This document shows, piece by piece, positions 5,610-7,353 of a stretch of DNA of 7,353 nt (its first letter is position 1; each line of letters begins with the position of its first letter). The position numbers and the translations under genes were made by a program. Source of the DNA: Candidatus Bipolaricaulota bacterium (GTDB lineage: Bacteria; Bipolaricaulota; Bipolaricaulia; UBA7950; UBA9294); contig JAGGXO010000068.1 of the NCBI GenBank assembly GCA_021163015.1, positions 1 to 7,353 on the forward strand. The letters run 5' to 3'. The notes beneath the pieces are model-generated. The model did not search any database. It saw only the letters and a list, made by a program, of their open reading frames with translations, and had not been told where the DNA came from.

Positions 5610-5715
5610 TTTGCACAATGCTCGTACGAGCGTTGCCTAGAAGGTCCGTAGCTTTGCGTCCCGTCCTTTCGGGCGGTTTGCTTTTAGTAGATGCTTCTCC
5701 GAGGATATGTATTGC

Positions 5716-5738
5716 TTGCAGCGGGCCATCCGCTGCAA
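5716..5738 (-). promoter_or_regulatory. Conserved leader hairpin, unit C
   Basis: The stem TTGCAGCGG / CCGCTGCAA is the same as in unit B, with a changed 5-base loop. It lies about 20 bases before the outer P1 strand. Confidence 0.6.
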
Positions 5739-5848
5739 TCTTTGAATCTTTCTCATGCCTCAAGGAGAGCCTCTTCTGAGCGTGCTCGCCTATTTGGCGG
5801 TTCTTCTTTCTTTTCCTCTCGGTTCACTTGTCAATGATCTACACTCAT

Positions 5849-5877
5849 AATATACCTCGTAACGGATGCTTTTAGAC
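5849..5877 (-). promoter_or_regulatory. Promoter of unit C
   Basis: The minus strand has TGTCTAA ending at 5872, 17 bases, then TATATT (5854-5849), the same geometry as the unit B promoter. The element AGCATCCGTT lies inside the spacer here but upstream of the -35 in unit B. Confidence 0.65.
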
Positions 5878-5886
5878 ATAAATAAT

Positions 5887-5905
5887 CCGTTAATGCTTGT
5901 AACGG
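5887..5905. promoter_or_regulatory. Inverted repeat upstream of the unit C promoter, possible operator
   Basis: CCGTTA and TAACGG flank a 7-base centre. It lies just upstream of the unit C promoter and between it and the possible plus-strand promoter at 5933. CCGTTA also recurs within the unit C promoter spacer. A regulator site is possible; nothing identifies the protein. Confidence 0.35.
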
Positions 5906-5932
5906 CCTTGCGATGTCGAGTGGAAATGTCCT

Positions 5933-5960
5933 TTGACTGCAGAGGGATTCCGATTAAGAT
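5933..5960 (+). promoter_or_regulatory. Possible promoter of the lipoprotein-activase pair
   Basis: TTGACT, 16 bases, then TAAGAT (four of six -10 matches). It is the best plus-strand candidate before 6223 but is weak by sequence, and it would leave a leader of about 255 bases. Confidence 0.35.
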
Positions 5961-6222
5961 GGGTTCCTGTTGGTTTGCTTAGAAAGCGCGTAGGTGAGTG
6001 AAACGGATACGTACAGTGAGTGGCGCGTGATGCGAAAGGCAAGAGCACTCTCGCGCGAAGACGTAAAGAACGTGGGGGCAGGATGTGGAAATCAACGTAA
6101 GAGGAAAAAGCGGTTCTTGGCAATCATAAGCGAGCGTGAGAGAAGCTTTCATCTTGCCAAGGCGCAGACTACGCTGCCTGGGATTGGGGAGATACGAAGC
6201 ACTAGAAGGAGGGGAATCAAGT
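5961..6222 (+). other. Non-coding stretch before the lipoprotein gene
   Basis: I see no convincing gene here. The reading frames that cross it are very basic and either end in or run through the lipoprotein start in another frame. It holds one inverted repeat, CTTGGCAA (6116-6123) with TTGCCAAG (6154-6161), enclosing about 30 bases. No known riboswitch signature was recognised. Confidence 0.4.
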
Positions 6223-6678
6223 ATGAAGAAGAAGTGGAGAGGAATCATTCTTGTAGGTGCAATCTTGGCTGGAATTCTCAGTCTGAGTGGCTGTTTCGGG
6301 CTCACACTGGTTAATGTAGCTGGAACGTGGAGCGGTTTTCTTACTTGGACGAGCGGGCCGGCAACTGGGTTTACATCGCCACTTACACTCACTCTTGATC
6401 AGGAAGAGAAAGCGACACAGATCACGGGCGAGATCGGGCTGATGGGACCGGGCTCGAAGCCGTTCTCGATTCCAATCACCGAAGGAACAGCCGGGAATGG
6501 TACGTTCACAATTCACGCCTCCGGAGAGATGGATGTGATCACTCCGCACGCAGATGTGCAGATAGACCTAGAGGGAAAGCGTGACGGCAACGTGCTTAGT
6601 GGCATGGGGACGCAGACTAACGACGGAGTTCCCTACACGTTCGACTGGAGCGCAACGCTGCAGACGGCGGCCGAATAG
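6223..6678 (+). CDS. Small lipoprotein with a predicted beta-barrel or beta-sandwich domain
   Basis: The product is 151 residues. The N-terminus MKKKWRG, a hydrophobic segment and the lipobox LSGC (Cys24) mark a lipoprotein exported by Sec and anchored by its N-terminal cysteine. The remainder is rich in short beta-strand patterns (VAGTWSGFLTW, TSPLTLTLDQEEKATQITGEIG, NGTFTIHASGEMD, VQIDLEGKRDGNVLSGMGT), a layout seen in small lipocalin-like or META-like lipoproteins, but I recognise no exact family. The ATG at 6223 is preferred because GGAGGGG lies 8 bases upstream and the signal sequence begins there; the longer frame from 6136 adds a basic tail of no apparent use. It stops 8 bases before the activase start, so the two are probably co-transcribed, though a functional link is not obvious. 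Confidence 0.82.
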   Translation: MKKKWRGIILVGAILAGILSLSGCFGLTLVNVAGTWSGFLTWTSGPATGFTSPLTLTLDQEEKATQITGEIGLMGPGSKPFSIPITEGTAGNGTFTIHASGEMDVITPHADVQIDLEGKRDGNVLSGMGTQTNDGVPYTFDWSATLQTAAE

Positions 6679-6686
6679 GCAGGAAG

Positions 6687-7353
6687 GTGAACCCACAAGA
6701 TCAAGCTGGAACGATCCTTGACGTCAAGCGCTACGCGATCCACGACGGGCCAGGGATCCGTACCACGGTCTTTCTCAAGGGCTGCCCGCTTGCCTGTGAA
6801 TGGTGTCACAACCCGGAGAGCCAACGCGAGCGCCCGGAGATCCTCTACTACAAGGAGAGATGCACCCTGTGCAAAGCGTGTGTCTCCGCCTGCAATCAAG
6901 ACGCACTAGAGGTGGTAGATGATGGTTTGCTGCTCGATCAATCCGTCTGCATTGGTTGCGGTGACTGTGTCCCCGTATGCCCAAACGGGGCGCGCGAGCT
7001 TGCCGGGAGGGTGATGAACGTCGGGCAGGTTGTTTCGGAGGTAGTTAAGGATACGCTCTTTTATGAGGAATCGGGCGGAGGAGTGACCTTCTCCGGGGGG
7101 GAACCGCTGATGCAGGCAGACTTCGTGCGAGCTATTGCTTCCCGCTGCGCAGAATTGGATATCCACACCGCGCTCGACACGAGCGGGTATGCTTCCGAGT
7201 TCGAACTGAGGAAGGTCGCAGATCTAATCGATCTATTTCTGTACGACATCAAGACGCTGGATGACGCAGCTCACATCGCCTACACAGGGGTCTCCAACCG
7301 GAGCATCCTGCGCAATCTGCGAAGCATCGATGAGATGGGCAAGAGAATATGGA
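6687..7353 (+). CDS. Glycyl-radical enzyme activating protein (radical SAM, PflA-like), N-terminal part
   Basis: The first 222 residues of a radical SAM activase of the glycyl-radical-enzyme activating family, which uses S-adenosylmethionine and a [4Fe-4S] cluster to place a glycyl radical on a partner enzyme (pyruvate formate-lyase, diol dehydratase, choline lyase or similar). Visible are DGPGIRTTVFLKGC with the radical SAM motif CPLACEWC (Cys33, 37, 40), then a two-cluster ferredoxin insert (Cys59/62/65/69 and Cys88/91/94/98, each C-x2-C-x2-C-x3-C), and the SAM-binding GGGVTFSGGEPL (130-141). The frame is open at the right edge; whole proteins are about 300 residues. The GTG at 6687 gives the usual short tail before the conserved part; the AGGAAGG before it is rather close, so coupling with the lipoprotein may help. 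It is cytoplasmic and oxygen-sensitive, which suggests anaerobic life. The partner enzyme is not in the window. Confidence 0.93.
   Translation, partial: MNPQDQAGTILDVKRYAIHDGPGIRTTVFLKGCPLACEWCHNPESQRERPEILYYKERCTLCKACVSACNQDALEVVDDGLLLDQSVCIGCGDCVPVCPNGARELAGRVMNVGQVVSEVVKDTLFYEESGGGVTFSGGEPLMQADFVRAIASRCAELDIHTALDTSGYASEFELRKVADLIDLFLYDIKTLDDAAHIAYTGVSNRSILRNLRSIDEMGKRIW

Larger units (their letters stand above)
5433..5694 (-). promoter_or_regulatory. Nested double c-di-GMP-I (GEMM-I) riboswitch, unit C
   Basis: Outer aptamer on the minus strand: P1 strand GCATCTA (5694-5688), A-rich link, core GCAAACC - GAAA hairpin - GCAAAGC (5681-5651), P3 left strand ACC-TTC-TAGGC (5645-5635). After the inner aptamer the right P3 strand is GTCTA-AT-GGT (5483-5474), then GG, CCGAGTTGC with the binding C at 5463, and TAGATGC (5462-5456), which closes P1 with 7 perfect pairs. 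TCTAATGGT (5482-5474) can alternatively pair with ACCATTGGG (5446-5438) next to and over the SD. This is the clearest copy for P1. The outer P2 stem has one C-A mismatch. Confidence 0.87.

Noticed and set aside
5994..6314. Plus-strand open frame of 106 codons starting SETDTYSEWRV
   Set aside because: It is very basic with no recognisable domain, and runs about 90 bases into the lipoprotein gene in another frame, past a much better SD and start.

Overview
The window comes from a bacterium that I cannot place in a phylum, because it holds no phylogenetic marker gene. Strong AGGAGG-type Shine-Dalgarno (SD) sites, sigma70-like promoters, signal peptides, a lipobox and a glycyl-radical-enzyme activase point to an ordinary bacterial expression system in a probable anaerobe.

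Layout. A plus-strand gene, cut at the left edge, encodes the end of a BMP/PnrA-type ABC transporter binding protein and finishes with a clear intrinsic terminator. From 757 to about 5877 everything reads on the minus strand. Three transcription units make small secreted beta-rich proteins: unit C (gene 4986-5426), unit B (gene 3975-4397) and unit A (gene 2952-3449). Unit A continues into a two-domain homologue broken by an apparent frameshift (1959-2902) and a secreted PapD/WxLIP-like chaperone candidate (757-1905). On the plus strand at the right, a small lipoprotein gene (6223-6678) is followed after 8 bases by a glycyl-radical activase (6687 to the window end, truncated).

The main discovery candidate is the leader of each minus-strand unit. 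Each carries two cyclic di-GMP-I (GEMM-I) 5' cores (GGCAAACC - GNRA hairpin - GCAAAGC). They do not sit side by side. The matching 3' halves and the P1 and P3 complementarities indicate that the inner aptamer is inserted into the P3 arm of the outer aptamer. The right strand of the outer P3 contains (T)AATGGT, which can alternatively pair with ACCATT next to the SD. This predicts translational control, with c-di-GMP favouring an open SD (ON). The architecture is kept in three diverged copies, with compensating base changes.

How the genes may work together (inference): c-di-GMP, the usual biofilm/sessility signal, would switch on three families of exported beta-sandwich proteins plus a dedicated chaperone, so the cluster looks like a c-di-GMP-controlled surface fibre or matrix system. 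The transporter, lipoprotein and activase genes at the edges are probably unrelated neighbours.
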